Source: Siphonodentalium dalli (Eukaryota; Mollusca; Scaphopoda; Gadilida; Siphonodentaliidae). Taken from it: a stretch of 64,000 nt of DNA. The stretch spans positions 148,233,379-148,297,378 of the forward strand of contig CP136063.1 in assembly GCA_032622095.1 (NCBI GenBank). The letters are read 5' to 3'. Numbering within the stretch: position 1 is the stretch's first letter; every line of letters starts with the position of its first letter. Below, in pieces: positions 23,651-35,839 of the stretch. A program made the translations under genes and the position numbers. The notes below the pieces were generated by a model. It was not told the origin of the DNA. It did not search any database and saw nothing but the letters and a program-made list of their open reading frames with translations.

Positions 23651-23751
23651 ACAATTCAATGAATGGCCGACATTAATCTGAAATGTTGACAGTAAAATCT
23701 GGATGGATGGGGTGACACTGACAGCAAAATGTGTGATGTTATTAATTATTC

Positions 23752-23757
23752 AATAAA
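23752..23757 (+). terminator. Poly(A) signal AATAAA
   Basis: Canonical hexamer about 100 bp after the stop of the candidate exon at 23420-23650. It could also be chance in AT-rich DNA. Confidence 0.3.
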
Positions 23758-23921
23758 ATGATATATTGAGGCGTTAATACGTACTTCTTTGCTGCCGAGT
23801 TCCCTCTTTTCAAAATACACCAGATGCACCGTCATCAGCCGGGAGAAATAGAATCGCGAATGAATAATTGTGATGTCATTTTTGTATTCGTTTAGTTTAA
23901 ACATATTTATTCGCCATATAG

Positions 23922-24085
23922 ATAGAACCTCATGAGTGTCTGGATTTTGACGAAATTATCGCACAAGATTTGTTGGCGGAGCGATACCTCGAGTGCGGGA
24001 CATAGTCCCGCACGAGAGGTATCGTGTTCCGCCAACAAATCGAGTGCGATAATTCGTCAAAATCCAGACACTCATGCGGTTCTAT
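23922..24085. repeat. 164-bp near-perfect foldback
   Basis: ATAGAACCTCATGAGTGTCT on the left pairs with AGACACTCATGCGGTTCTAT on the right. Pairing continues through CTGGATTTTGACGAA, ATCGCAC, ATTTGTTGGCGGA, GATACCTC and GTGCGGGA to a 5-bp loop. Arms of almost 80 bp carry only a few mismatches, so the copy is young. Confidence 0.82.
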
Positions 24086-24089
24086 TTTT

Positions 24090-24534
24090 ATTACATATCT
24101 CCGTATTACAGTAAGTTGACTCACAATTGTACATGTCCGCAGTACAGAAAATGTGAATTTAATTGAGTTTTAACGGCATTTTAGGGTTAACGCAACAATC
24201 AGACAGGGAGCCCGTATATCCGCGAATGAACTTGACCCATCTTGACCTGCTCAAAGGTGTTAATTATGTTTTCCCAGATTTTCCAAAAATATAACCCAAT
24301 CAGCGCGCTGCGATTTCGGCAAGTGGGTTGTCGCCCTTGCGTTGAAAAGTAAAAATAGTCTAACAACACTGAATGAAATAGTTCCGTCGACGGATTGCAC
24401 TAGTGCGCAGCATGATTGAAGAATAAGTACGAGCCACTTATATTCTACTTCTATCCTGATTACCATACACAATTAAGTGAAAAAAGGACATCATAATATA
24501 TGGTATTTGTGCACCGTGTAAAACAGTATACTTC

Positions 24535-24580
<46 letters not shown>

Positions 24581-26810
24581 CTGCTGCTACTGGTCTCTCC
24601 CAACTTGTTCGAAAGTATATATGAATCGAAAGTTTCTGGTATACACTACTTGGATTTGTATTCGTACACATTGTTCCTATCGTGCAAACTATATTCATGT
24701 TATGGTGTGTGAATCTTAATTAAGGTACTATATTCGCCATCTTCGTGGCTCATTTGAACCACCAGAACCACCAGATTAAGTCTACGAACGTTGGAACGAG
24801 TCCTGGGATAAGACAGGTCAAAGATATACATGTGCACGAAATTCCAATAGGCAGGTGTTGTATGTCTTGCATATTCTGAAATACAACATACCAAAGTCGT
24901 AGCAATTTTGTATTTCTCACACAGAAGTGAGACAAAAGCTCTTTAGTGTTTTTGCTCATATCATGATTAGACTAACAATTTAGAGAAGAAAAGAATAATC
25001 AGGACCCGATTCTTATAAACGCCATGACTTTAATAATTTTTTTCGTGCATGCACGTAGTCCACAAAAGACTATATCTATGACGTATTTGTCGACCTATTT
25101 TGATCCCCGGAACAGGATTCAGCATCGATATCGTCCCCATAAGCGACATTGAGGTTATTATTAAAATACACCATTATTTTAGTATTGTATAAGCATGGCT
25201 GGCCATTTGACACCCATTATATAAATATTTATCGAGTTATTTTGATTCCTTGAACTGGGTGGAGATGTTACATATGCCGGCACAATTTCAGGCTTCATGT
25301 CACCTTGTGGCTTTAATGATGATTCATCTGAATTGACTCCATGGACAAACTATTTGTACATATCCGACTGTCGAAAGAGTAGTATTAAACATTATTTTGA
25401 CCTTTGACAGGCGCCAAAAAATATCACCCTCGGTAAATATCGTTTGTGCTGTTGTTCTACAATAATGGAACTATTTAAAAGCTTGTTTTATTTACTGGTG
25501 AGCGGATAATTGGCTTAGACGATTTTGAATAATTTGGTATGAAACCAGATGGGGCATCTTTGAAGCCTATCATATATATGTGCTATCAATATATACTTTT
25601 ATTCGTGAACTGTTTCATAAAAGGTCCAAAACTATATACCAAGCCAAGATACGAAATATATGTCGTCCAGCTGGGGTCAATACTATGAAACTTTATCTTT
25701 GTAAGAATCTACAATTGTTTGTAAGAAATAACAATTTATCATTCCGCCAATACTATGAACATACGATTACAAACATAAATCACAAATAGTACGTGTTCTT
25801 TGTATTTACAAATATCTCCAATCACAAAGAATGTTCGAGTACTATGAAACATAATTTTTCAGTTTTCGCACCCTTAACCCGGATAATATATCCATCTATG
25901 ATACGCAGGGACGTGGCGACAAGGGGTCGATTCACCCCCTCGTGAAAATATTTTGTCAGCTGGAAATCTCAAGTACTACCCACATTCAGGGACGTCGCGA
26001 CAAGGGGTTTGGGTTATGTTTCTCCCCCAAACATTTTATCAACACGTTCAACAGCTGGAAATTTAATACCTGAAACAACATGAATTGGATATTTTACAAC
26101 AACAATAGGTTGAACTTGTTCTGTTATTTTGTTTTTCCAACAATTTATTAGGGGGTATGTGTTTGTTTTAGACCAACATTTGCATATTTACCTCCTTTGG
26201 TCAAAAGTTTGGATTGAAATGGCCTATATTTAGAAATTGTCTAACCTTAGGGGGTCAGCTTGGATGTGAGGTAGCAGTATGTGTTCCTTGTAACTACTGA
26301 AATTACCCAATTTATTGAAAGTTACAACGTTAAGGAACTTGTCTAGATTGTCTATATAGGGTGTCAAACATAAATTGTCGATTTTCACATCCTTAAACCG
26401 GAGCATATAACCATCTGATTCGCAGGGATGTAGCCCCCTTATGAAAATGTGTTATCAATGGAAATCTCATAAACAGGGACATGGCGATAGTGGTCTTGGG
26501 AACACGATGCCTGACACATTCTTCCAGAAATATATGTGACTGCCTTTTGGTCATTGGTTAGAGACATTTCGTTGTTGTTGTCTTGATCAAGTATAGTTTA
26601 TAAATGACAATAAATAAAAATGACGCGTGTTCCCAATGTGAGTATGATTTTTCGCTCAAGAAAGCATTGCGAGGTAAATGAGACTCATGCATGGTCATGG
26701 GCGGATTATCATTTGAGTTTCAATCGTCGACGCGAATGCATTTGGTCACGGTAAAGGATACGAATACGAAGATGCAAGCACAGTTTTCACAAATGACTAG
26801 AGCATAAATA
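24090..26810. other. Noncoding DNA with a GTT microsatellite
   Basis: A (GTT)n/(GAT) tract at 24534-24590 explains the leucine-rich and threonine-rich short frames. At 25672 and 28560-28670 the phrase GGGGTCAATACTATGAA occurs in opposite orientation, perhaps ends of an old ~3-kb element. Degenerate copies of CAGGGACGTGGCGACAAGGGG lie near 25905, 25985 and 26465. No exon is supported. Confidence 0.4.
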
Positions 26811-26813
26811 CAG

Positions 26814-26947
26814 TGACGTGGCAAGATGTTCTCTTCGATGCGCCAACGTCGATATCCAACTGTATCCCCATCCCTCAATTAGAAACTTCTGTTTCTGTGA
26901 AATGTAATTGTTTACCCCGGTTGGCTTCTGATTTTCAAGCTGTAACA
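26814..26947 (+). CDS. Candidate internal exon, unknown protein
   Basis: The segment lies between an acceptor-like AAATACAG and a perfect consensus donor ACA|GTAAGT (GT at 26948-26949). It is 134 bp long, with two bases completing a previous codon and then 44 open codons. The peptide begins TWQDVLFDAP and contains VSVKCNCLP, with three cysteines spaced as in extracellular domains, but I cannot name one. GC is higher than nearby DNA. The tract upstream of the acceptor is only weakly pyrimidine-rich, which is the main weakness. A competing minus-strand frame of 76 codons covers the same bases but has no splice sites. Confidence 0.33.
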
Positions 26948-27488
26948 GTAAGTTGTCCACCCACTTGGGTTGGACATATTCATTAAATATGACTAACTTA
27001 GTGTTAGTCACAAACATTTTGAGTAACTTTGGTCAAGTATTGGAATTATTTGCACATAATTCAGCAACTTTAGTTTTCGCCTTCCAATTGACTAAGAAAA
27101 GTTATGACTAAATCCTGGCAATTTTTACTAATTAGTCGTTTGGATCCCCATTTCTTAGTCGTTATAACTAACATCACCCTAGTTATTTTCATTAATGTTA
27201 TGCCTCAGTCATGTTGTCTGAACTAAATCAGTCATCCTGAGGAAAAACGTTTGACTAACATATGTTAGTCATATTGACTAACTTTTGTTATCAGCGTAGA
27301 AAAATTAAAATACTTTCCTCTTGATATACGATTCCATCGCTATGTGGAATTTATAGGCATTTTGTTTATTCAAAGGGTGCATATGGAAATTATAGGATGG
27401 ATACCCCATCGCCAAACTGAGCCCATATAGCCACGTCCCTATCTAGATATATTATAAGATATCGGAGCAGTTTGAAATTATAAAATGA

Positions 27489-27799
27489 CCACCACTCCTA
27501 TTGCTTTGGTTTGGTTTATTATGGTTTATCGTCGTTCTAGCCGCTAGGCCACACACGACGTTGTCAATTTTACGGGTGGAGGAAAGACCACACAGAGGCT
27601 TGATTTCGCCGAGAAATCGTCCCACTGCGTGTAGAAACCACCGACCCCCCGGAAAGCAACTGACAAACTTGCCCAGATACACGATTCCGGTCACCCTCCA
27701 TATGACGGGATTCGAATCAGCTCCGTCAACACTGGACGGCCTGTGACGGTGTAATGCACCTGGACCGACTGGACCACCGGGGGCCCCCACCACTCCTAT
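27489..27799 (-). mobile_element. tRNA-derived SINE with 13-bp target duplication
   Basis: CCACCACTCCTAT stands on both sides (27489-27501 and 27787-27799), a perfect duplication. Read on the minus strand, the 285-bp insert starts with a tRNA-like head (GGTGGTCCAGTCGGTCCAGG, then B box GATTCGAATCCCG). A body containing GTCGGTGGTTTCTAC and TTTCCTCCACCCGTAAAA follows, then a short tail of AACCA repeats next to the duplication. Pol III-driven SINEs with this layout and similar body motifs are known from marine invertebrates. The clean duplication implies a fairly recent insertion. The frames of 81-127 codons across it are not genes. Confidence 0.88.
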
Positions 27800-28559
27800 A
27801 ACCGATACCATTAGCACGTCCCTGCTTCGATACACCCCCCCCCCCCCGATAAAATGAAGCCACGTTACTGCCTCGATGTGTTATAATAAGATTAGCGGAT
27901 CAGTTTGAAATCATAGGATGGTCACAATATATATAATGCTATACCATCAAAATAATATTTTATTTTCACAAACTGAATGGTTGTAAATTTGTAATTTGTA
28001 AAAACAATGATACCAAATTGGTTGTAGTACTCGTTATTACACTGACTTGTACTTACATACACACACTACAAACGAACAGTTTATTTGTTAACTTTGCGCA
28101 GACAAGTGGTCATCAACTTAGCAATCCGTGAACCGATTGGATAGCTCTGATAAGTGATCACCTCTCAACTTATGATTGGTTATTTCTTTGGTAACTTTGG
28201 CTTGGCGTGATTCAATATATTGTTAATCCCTCACAGGCAAAGGTTTGTCCGTAAGAAATCTACAATAATCAACAGTAGATCTTTGTGAAATATGCGAGAT
28301 TTTGTTAGCTCATCGTTTCATAGTACTGGCGTTATCACTATTCACAATATGATAGCACGCATTGTAACTTCCCCATATAAATCGTTGTCAGTTATTTTAG
28401 CTCTATATGCATGTCCGTCTAATTTGAACTGGTATTCAGATAACATTGATAACGGGTGCATGGGAGCAGAGTGGTGAGTTAGTGTTTTCTAAGTTTTACA
28501 GCTGCCTTTTAGGGGTTTCACCTCTCGCCCAGTTTAAGGTATTACAATAATACGGCTAA

Positions 28560-29180
28560 ATTTTCCCTGTACTATGAAACCACTGTGATAGTTAACACAA
28601 ATTTGTAATTACAAATTAATAAATACAATTTGTATTTACAGGTATAAAATTGTTCATAGTATTGACCCCTGAAGAGTCCACAAAGCCATAGAAAATCGCT
28701 CACTTATCTATGAGAATAATCTCCCTTTAATCTTAGAAACATTTGCGGATGGAGCAATAAAAAGCTTACCTGCATTCTCTGTTCTTGATATGGTAATACT
28801 ACGAGCGTTTGCTTCATGTCTGCATGCGGGAAAATGTGAACAGAGCTAATATTTTTTTTTATTCACTTCGACAAATTGTTTTCAAAGACCGCGTATTAGT
28901 ATTTCAAAAAAATTTAGCCTTTTTTTTAGACGAGAAGTCACAAAATTGGTACATTGCTATTTTGAATCGAATTCAGTGTGGACAAAAAAAACGATATATA
29001 TGACCATATATGCGCTCTAAATGTCTCGCAATATAGAATAGATAGCCTATTCTATACTTGGAACATTAAAGAGCATACCATGCATGTACTTCCTGATATG
29101 GTAAAACAAAGACCGTTTGTATCACTTACAAACGGACAGTTTTACTATTGAAGATTGCTGGTAAATTTCTATGACTTTTC
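28560..29180. other. Noncoding DNA before the satellite
   Basis: Contains the inverted TTCATAGTATTGACCCC phrase near 28655 and a short inverted repeat around CAAACGG (near 29108 and 29128). No coding signal is seen. Confidence 0.35.
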
Positions 29181-29184
29181 AAAC

Positions 29185-30005
29185 CTTATACGATCTATAT
29201 ATTAGTATATCTATCAGACCTTATAATATATATATTAGTATATTTATCAGACCGTATAATACTTATGTATTAGTTTATACATTTATCAGACCTAATACTA
29301 TCTATATTTTAGAATATTATCAGACCGTATAATATCTATGTATTAGTATATAAATCAGACCTTATACTATCGACATATTAGTATACTTATCAGATCTTAT
29401 AATATCTATATACATGTATTAGTATATTTATCTTACCTTATAATAGAAGTATGTTTATCAGACCTTGTTATATCTATACATTAGTATATTTATCATACCT
29501 TATAATAGTTATATATTAGTATATTTATCAGACCTTATAGATATCAGTATATTTATCAGACCTTATAATAGTTATATATTAGTATATTTATCAGACCTTA
29601 TCATATCTATATATTAGTATATTTACAAGACCTTATAATAGTTATATATTAGTATATTTATCAGACATTCTTATATCTATATATTAGTATATTTATCAGA
29701 CCTTATAATAGTTATATATCAGTATAATTATCAGACCTTATCATATCTATATATTAGTACATTTATAAGACCTTATCATATCTATATATTAGTATGTTTA
29801 TCAGACCTTATTATATCTACATATTAGTATATTTATCATACCTTATAATAGTTATATATTAGTATATTTATCAGACCTTATCATATCTATATATTTGTAT
29901 GTTTATCAGACCTCATATCTATATATTACTATATTTATCAGACCTTATGATAGATATATATTAGTATATTTATCGCACCATATCATATATATTAGTATAT
30001 TTATC
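29185..30005. repeat. AT-rich satellite, ~35-bp unit
   Basis: About 23 tandem copies of TTATCAGACCTTATAATA followed by a TATATATTAGTATA block. Variants alternate TTATAATAGTTATA and TTATCATATCTATA, so a two-unit higher-order pattern is present in the middle (29500-29900). Confidence 0.9.
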
Positions 30006-30009
30006 GACA

Positions 30010-32520
30010 TAAATTGATCACCGGAATGTAAACAAAAATGATAAATTGCTATATAAAATTTGAGATACGAATAGCTGGAAAATTGAGACTATAGGATAAG
30101 CTTGTTCTCATCGTATCCGTTTTATCTTGGACAAACTGATGGACAGTCAACAAGCTGAAATGTCAGCGCTCGAGAGGCTTAGATTTAATTAGGAATTACA
30201 TGAAAGAGTTACAATCCATTAATGGTGTTCGGTTTATGTAATCTTTGGAAAACGCAATCGTTTTATTTGATGTTGAGATTGAATTGAACAATTTGCGTTG
30301 TATTTTTGGAAATCCTAGACCCATCGCCAAGCAGAAAAGACTTGAACTCGAGTAACTGGACATTAAGACTTGACCCCGCACATGGTCAAAATTTTAGACA
30401 ATAAAGAATTTCCGAAGACCTTTGATCTGCTATTCAGTGTTGGCAAAGTGTTAATGAGAGGTTATACGCGCCGCAATCACCCGGCCTGAATTAATATGGT
30501 CGGCTCGTCATTGCAGCATCATAATTATATTGCACGCATTCATTTCAGCAGGGGCCGGGAACTTACGCTATAATTTGCTCGAAAATAACGACAAAATGTC
30601 TCACATACATCGAAGCGAGTATTAAACTTTTTATTCGCCTTTTGTTTTAATAACTCAACCCAAAACGATAGCGAATGAGCTGTGTATCAATGTTTGCTCA
30701 GCAAGATAAATATGACCGTTGAGACGACATAAGTATTCAACTGACTTCGGGCACCATATTTCGAGGTTGTGAAATTTGAACGCCAAAATCTCCTTAAAAC
30801 AAATATATTCAATATAGATTTTTTGGGGCATTATCCGAGGTGGGATGTTGGGAGCTAGAGCCCATCAGTTAAATAACTTGCTGATAATATAGAAATACTA
30901 TTGATTGCTGTAAATATATAGAATAAACGAATCTTGAAATTTTCGGGCGTCCATTTGTTGCCCGGATGATAAGCTTATTATAATAGTATAAATTTTGATT
31001 ATCGGATAGATTTCAATTTTATATTGCGTGGATTCATCACATGACAATAAAGGTCAATTTAAAATTTGGATCCAGTCCGACAATTTCTGATGGAGTTTTA
31101 TCTTCTGGAGTGCGGACACCCATGCATAGATATTTGCATCGACAGAAATTGATAACCAACAATGACGTGGGGCGTCGTATCACTAGAGGACGTCTGTAAA
31201 TCGCGAGTTAAATTAATTCCGATATAAGACCTCTTCTTCAGGGACACAGATAGACAACGCTAATAAGTTTTGAGGCATGTTCCAAGTGCATAATTAGCAA
31301 AAGAGAAGTCAGATTGGCGTACAACGCTCGGTACCGGTTAGCACGTGAGTGGCACGCGTCTGTGTTGTACTCGTCTTAAAGTCATTGTCGATAGCGTCAG
31401 CGATCTGAGGCCAAAATGATAGTTGCTGTCACTTTTAAATTACCGTTTTTTTCGGACATGTGAGCTTATTTTGCGACATTTGGATGCCACGTGTCTACGA
31501 TGTCAAAAAGCGAACTCTGCATATATCTAGATTCCACATAGGCACCTGGAAAATTCACTCTCGTACACCCAACACATATAGATGTATACAAAACATACAA
31601 AGTTTGCATTAATTGTTACGTCTCAACGGCCCCGATAAATAGCCAAAGAAGAGCCATCGGAACTATTAGAACTTCAGGTGGAACAAAGGATGAACAGGGT
31701 AGCATTATTATTTCCACGAAGGATGTTCCGCATCAAGGGAACTGAAAGCGTGGGATATTTATATGAAGTGACAATGACTATAAATAGAAACATTTGTTTG
31801 AACATTACAACTGCCTGTGTTTATTAAATATTATGAAATATGGTATGAGTCAGAGACCCTTTGCCTAAATCGCATGATTGATTCATTGAATATCAATATA
31901 AGAAGAAACCCAGACATTCACAGGCATGTATGTTGTGACATCCAATATGTTTGCTAAACACAAAAGATTCTGTTTAAGCCGTGATTCGATTTGTAACGTG
32001 TTAATTTATTTTTATACGGGCGTTTTATTACCAATTCTCTTGTTTATTTTGGATCGTTTAACATCTACACGAAAATACGGCTGCGAATATTAGATCCGTT
32101 GTCTGGTCGTCTGCTTCATTCTGTCGTCTGACAGAACGTGATGGTCGCAGACGACGCCCAATTAGTGCTTCCTCAAATAGTTTAATCTAGTTGTTAAAGC
32201 ACACAATCGTAATTAATCGGGAGAGGATTTCTCGCACGCAAGACTTTAATGTCTCATCGTGATTCATCGATTCAGTCACTATGAGGTGGCGTTCACACAC
32301 TGGAAAATGTTCCTGGCAAATTTTCAGGAAATACGTCGCAAATGACTACTTTTTGCACATTTTCGAGCCAATAACTGGTGAGTTGCATAATATTACGCGC
32401 CTTTGATTATGCATGCGATGTGGTGTGGTTTGAGCTATGTGATGCAGTAACTAATTGGACTATTGATATTGTGCGAAGATAAACTATATTACTAACAAGT
32501 ATCCCTCCACAAGAAAGGAC
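30010..32520. promoter_or_regulatory. Unique low-repeat block, possibly regulatory
   Basis: This 2.5-kb stretch is the least repetitive part of the window and has mixed GC and no credible exon. It contains dense transcription-factor-like words: TGTTTGCTCAGCAAGATAA at 30691-30709 (forkhead, MAF-half and GATA-like), TAATTAATC near 32213, and CCTTTGATTATGCATG at 32400-32415 (TCF and POU-like) with TGTGGTTT at 32424 (RUNX-like). Such clusters are typical of animal enhancers, but the claim rests on words alone. Confidence 0.25.
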
Positions 32521-32622
32521 GCGTGACGAGTAGTATATATATTGCCGATTATATTTTTTTACCAACTTGTAAATTACACTTTAGTCTTACAGTATGTATA
32601 GTATTGCCCCCTGGTCGTATTA

Positions 32623-33466
32623 GGGTACCATGCCAACTAGCTAGAACGCAGCATTTTAATTTGATCAGAACGCCACATTTTTTTATTAAGCGCCACTTTT
32701 TTGGTCAAAACGCCACCTAATTTTGGTCAAAAAGCATTTTATAAACCTCCATTTATATTATACTAGCAGGTTAGCCCGACACTGGCGGCAATCGTCAGAA
32801 ACATGTTGAGTTAATGATGAGCCCGACGTTGTCCGGGCTATTCAAAATCCAAATTTCAAGTCGATAGCTCCACCCGTTTCCGAGATCTGGTCTGCGCATG
32901 CGCGAAGCTGGCGTCGCACGGGCTCGGCGACCCGATAAAATTCGTATCCGGGGCAAGATACATTCACATACCAAATTTCAAGTCGATAGCTCCACCCGTT
33001 TCGAGATCTGGTCTGCGGGATTTCTGAGAAGCATTATGCCTATATCCACACTTCCCTGACCTAATACTATAACAATGATGCTGAACACTTTATTGCAGAA
33101 ATGTTGTAAGAGTACTATGGCATCCAATAAATCTCCCCGCATAGGAAACCACTCAAAATCCCGTATATCTCTCTGCAGATACTAATAACGTTGAATGGTA
33201 AACAAACGCTCATATATATATATATATATATACGGAAGTCTCAAAATATATAGTATAGATTATATTAAATTACTGACCCCCCCCCCCCCCACTTGATCCG
33301 CTTCATTATATCATGTGACATTTCGTCCATTGCTAAGTCGCGTTAAGGCCAAATTTATCTGGCATTCTGACTAAATTTAGGTGGCGTTTTGATCATGGAC
33401 TGTGGCGTTCTGGTCAAATTAAAATGTGGCGTTTCGCCGGTGTGGCGTTATGACTAGAACCCATCG
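32623..33466. mobile_element. AACGCCAC-array element with inverted ends
   Basis: The left part has CATTTTAATTTGATCAGAACG and several GCCAC/AACGCCACC words near 32650-32735. The right part (33345-33466) carries the same words in reverse (GGTGGCGTTTTGATCA, CTGGTCAAATTAAAATG). The two arms face each other around an inserted pearl-like repeat. The element is probably a foldback with GCC-rich arms. Ends are not exact. Confidence 0.5.
32762..33265 (+). mobile_element. Pearl/DINE-like repeat, copy in direct orientation
   Basis: Starts ACTAGCAGGTTAGCCCGACA, includes GAGCCCGACGTTGTCCGGGC, then two core units with CTCCACCCGTTTCCGAGATC and GCGCATGCGC (32894-32903). It ends in an (AT)n run and GGAAGTCTCAAAATATATA. 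It has an inverted partner 470 bp away (33738-34470), from which it differs at scattered bases and by an internal C/G tract. Confidence 0.65.
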
Positions 33467-33737
33467 TCTTGGTCTCCGGTCAGCATGATTAATTCCCGAG
33501 GCATATTGATCAAGATAATCTGACATGTAATCCGTTCCCTTGAACGTAAATTGAATAAGTAATGTCAATGTTGATTAGGCTTGAAACAAAGCACGTTTAG
33601 AGGTCGGGTGACGGTTGGCCAAACTCGATTAATAGGGAGGGACAGATTTTCGATCGGGAGCGAAGACACACTCGTCTCAGTAAGATAGAAGGGAGTATGT
33701 CGATCAATCAATATACAATAACAAGCAAACCAACACT
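33466..33737. other. Unique spacer between the inverted copies
   Basis: Mixed-GC unique DNA with ATTAA and AACAAAG words, no exon or repeat. It could be regulatory. Confidence 0.3.
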
Positions 33738-34470
33738 CATCTATACTATATATTTTGAGACTTCCGTATATATATATGTGTGTGTGTGTGTGTGTACTTT
33801 ATAGAATCGAAAACGACTGCACCCATCGAGCTCAAATTTCGTATGTAAGTGTAAAAACCCACGGACACCGCCGTGGTCGCGTTTTGGAGAAGCTCAGAGC
33901 ACCGTTTCTCCCTTCCCAATCATCAAAATCACCGCAATCGACACTTCGGGGTTAATAGCATTGATATTTAATGAGCGTTTGTTTTTGACGCATCGCTATA
34001 AAGAGCGTTTGTTTACCATTCAACGTTATTAGTATCTGCAGAGATATACGGGATTTTGAGTGGTTTCCTATGCGGGAGATTTATTGGATGCCATAGTACT
34101 CTTACAACATTTCTGCAATAGAGTGTTCAGCATCATTGTTATAGTATTAGGTCAGGGCTTAGGGGGGGGGGGTAGTTAGTGTGGATATAGGCATAATGCT
34201 TCTCAGAAATCCCGCAGACCAGATATTGGAAACGGGTGGAGCTATCGAATTAAAATTTGGTATGTGAATGTATCTTGCCCCGGATACGAATTTTATCGGG
34301 TCGCCGAGCCCGTGTGACGCCAGCTTCGCGCATGCGCTGACCAGATCTCGGAAACGGGTGGAGCTATAGACTTGAAATTTGGTTTTTGAATAGCCCGGAC
34401 AACGTCGGGCTCATCATTAACTCAACATATTTCTGACGATTGCCGCCAGTGGCGGGCTAACCTGCTAGTA
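33738..34470 (-). mobile_element. Pearl/DINE-like repeat, inverted copy
   Basis: Reverse-orientation partner of 32762-33265. It carries in addition about 200 bp (TTATAGAATCGAAAACGACTG and following) absent from the first copy. A (GT)n tract lies at its 3' side, and a GCGCATGCGC site is at 34328-34337. Blocks shared almost word for word include the AACGTTATTAGTATCTGCAG region and the terminal CTGCTAGTA. Confidence 0.65.
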
Positions 34471-34884
34471 TCATATAAATGACATCATATAAATGTTCAT
34501 CAACGATTCAATGAATCACATCAAGACGACATTCAACCTGGACAAGTGATAGCCAGGATGTGTGGCGGGAAGAAATCGATTCTACTGGCCTTAGCTTGTC
34601 CGTCCGTCCATGGACGCATCTGTGTACGGGCTTGAATTCCCACATTGTCTGGTCAAAGTTTTCATAACTCGGCTCATGTAATTACCACCATGCACGGGAA
34701 CATGTGCACCTCGATTACCGATTAGGATGAGCTGGATCAGAAACTTGACACAGATATTTCCCACCATATATACAAACCTTTGCATCTGTGATCATGAGTT
34801 TGTTCTGACTTATTTTAGTAGAGTTAGCCTTATCCCCCTTTTTTACTTTTTACCCAATATTTTAGTAATTCATTTCTTGGTTAC

Positions 34885-35110
34885 TTGTTAAAGGGGTACT
34901 GTCACTAAATCCGGCCATTTATGGTTAATTGTTAAAGGGGTACTGTAAATAAATCCGACCATTTCCTTCTATACTCAAATAAATGCAACAAATGAATTAA
35001 TTTGAGCTATGGATTAGTGTAAAATACACGCATGTGCTTTATGAATGATACAAACAACATGGTATAATTATAATGAAAATGAGTTTATGACTCGAGTGCA
35101 TGGCTATATG
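34885..35110 (+). repeat. Dispersed repeat with TTAAAGGGGTACTGT ends
   Basis: Two adjacent copies of TTAAAGGGGTACTGTMAMTAA (34889 and 34932) are followed by the body shared with 22480-22670. TTAA followed by AGGGGTACTGT may be the end of a TTAA-targeting transposon inserted beside its own relative. The frame starting at 35045 lies largely in the repeat. Confidence 0.55.
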
Positions 35111-35615
35111 TTTGATATATCCCAATTGGACTGCTATGGTATCATTAGACCAACTGAGAGAGACTCAAGTTTGTTTCTTAGTGAAACGCATGTGACAGTT
35201 TTAACATGTATCTGTGTAGCAACACTATAAAGGGATTACCTATATAAACGAGAGCTAGTATATCATGTTTAACAAATGGTGTGCTAAATCCGGAATATTT
35301 GCCTGGAAATCTCAACTATGAATTTAATACCGAGCAATCTGGTAGCCATGAACTCAAACGAAAATGTTGACAGATGTCCTTGCGAATCTTGGGATTCTCT
35401 CTCATCGTCTTGTGCGTGCAGGTCCATAAATTAGCTGATTTGGCATTGACTGCCTGGATAACCAACATCAAATAGAGATAGAAAACAGCAGATTATTGTA
35501 AACACCAAATGGATAGCTGGATGGAAATTTAATAAAGCAACATGAAGCAATCTATTCCTTCTTCCATAAACCGATAATTTGAGCTTTGACAATAATAAAT
35601 GTGTAGCAATTGAAG

Positions 35616-35831
35616 TCACGCCTTGAGCTTTAGATCTTGCACGAAACGTGTTCTAGGCAGTACCTCACAAACACACTTATTATCCGCAATTAAATAACCG
35701 CCACTGCGAGTTTGGTCACGGAAACGGGCGTCTTTCTCGAGATGAGTATCAAGCTTTAATGCCGGTCTCGTGATGGTCGGGATCCAAACAATCACGCCGT
35801 GGAGACGTGGCGTCAAGAGGAAGCAATTATT
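35616..35831 (-). CDS. Candidate terminal exon, unknown protein
   Basis: On the minus strand a very good acceptor (CCCGTTTTATCTGCCTCCATTAG) is followed in phase 0 by 71 open codons and a TGA. GC is clearly above background and codon choice is varied. The peptide includes HGVIVWIPTITRPALKLD and GGYLIADNKCVCEV; it is polar, with two close cysteines near the end. I do not recognise a domain. A possible donor inside (GAG|GTACTG) would make it an internal exon ending after VCE. No AATAAA follows within 150 bp. Confidence 0.4.
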   Translation of the reverse strand, partial: NNCFLLTPRLHGVIVWIPTITRPALKLDTHLEKDARFRDQTRSGGYLIADNKCVCEVLPRTRFVQDLKLKA

Positions 35832-35839
35832 CTAATGGA

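Noticed and set aside
27452-27835. 127-codon minus-strand frame
   Set aside because: Lies across a SINE and its target duplications.
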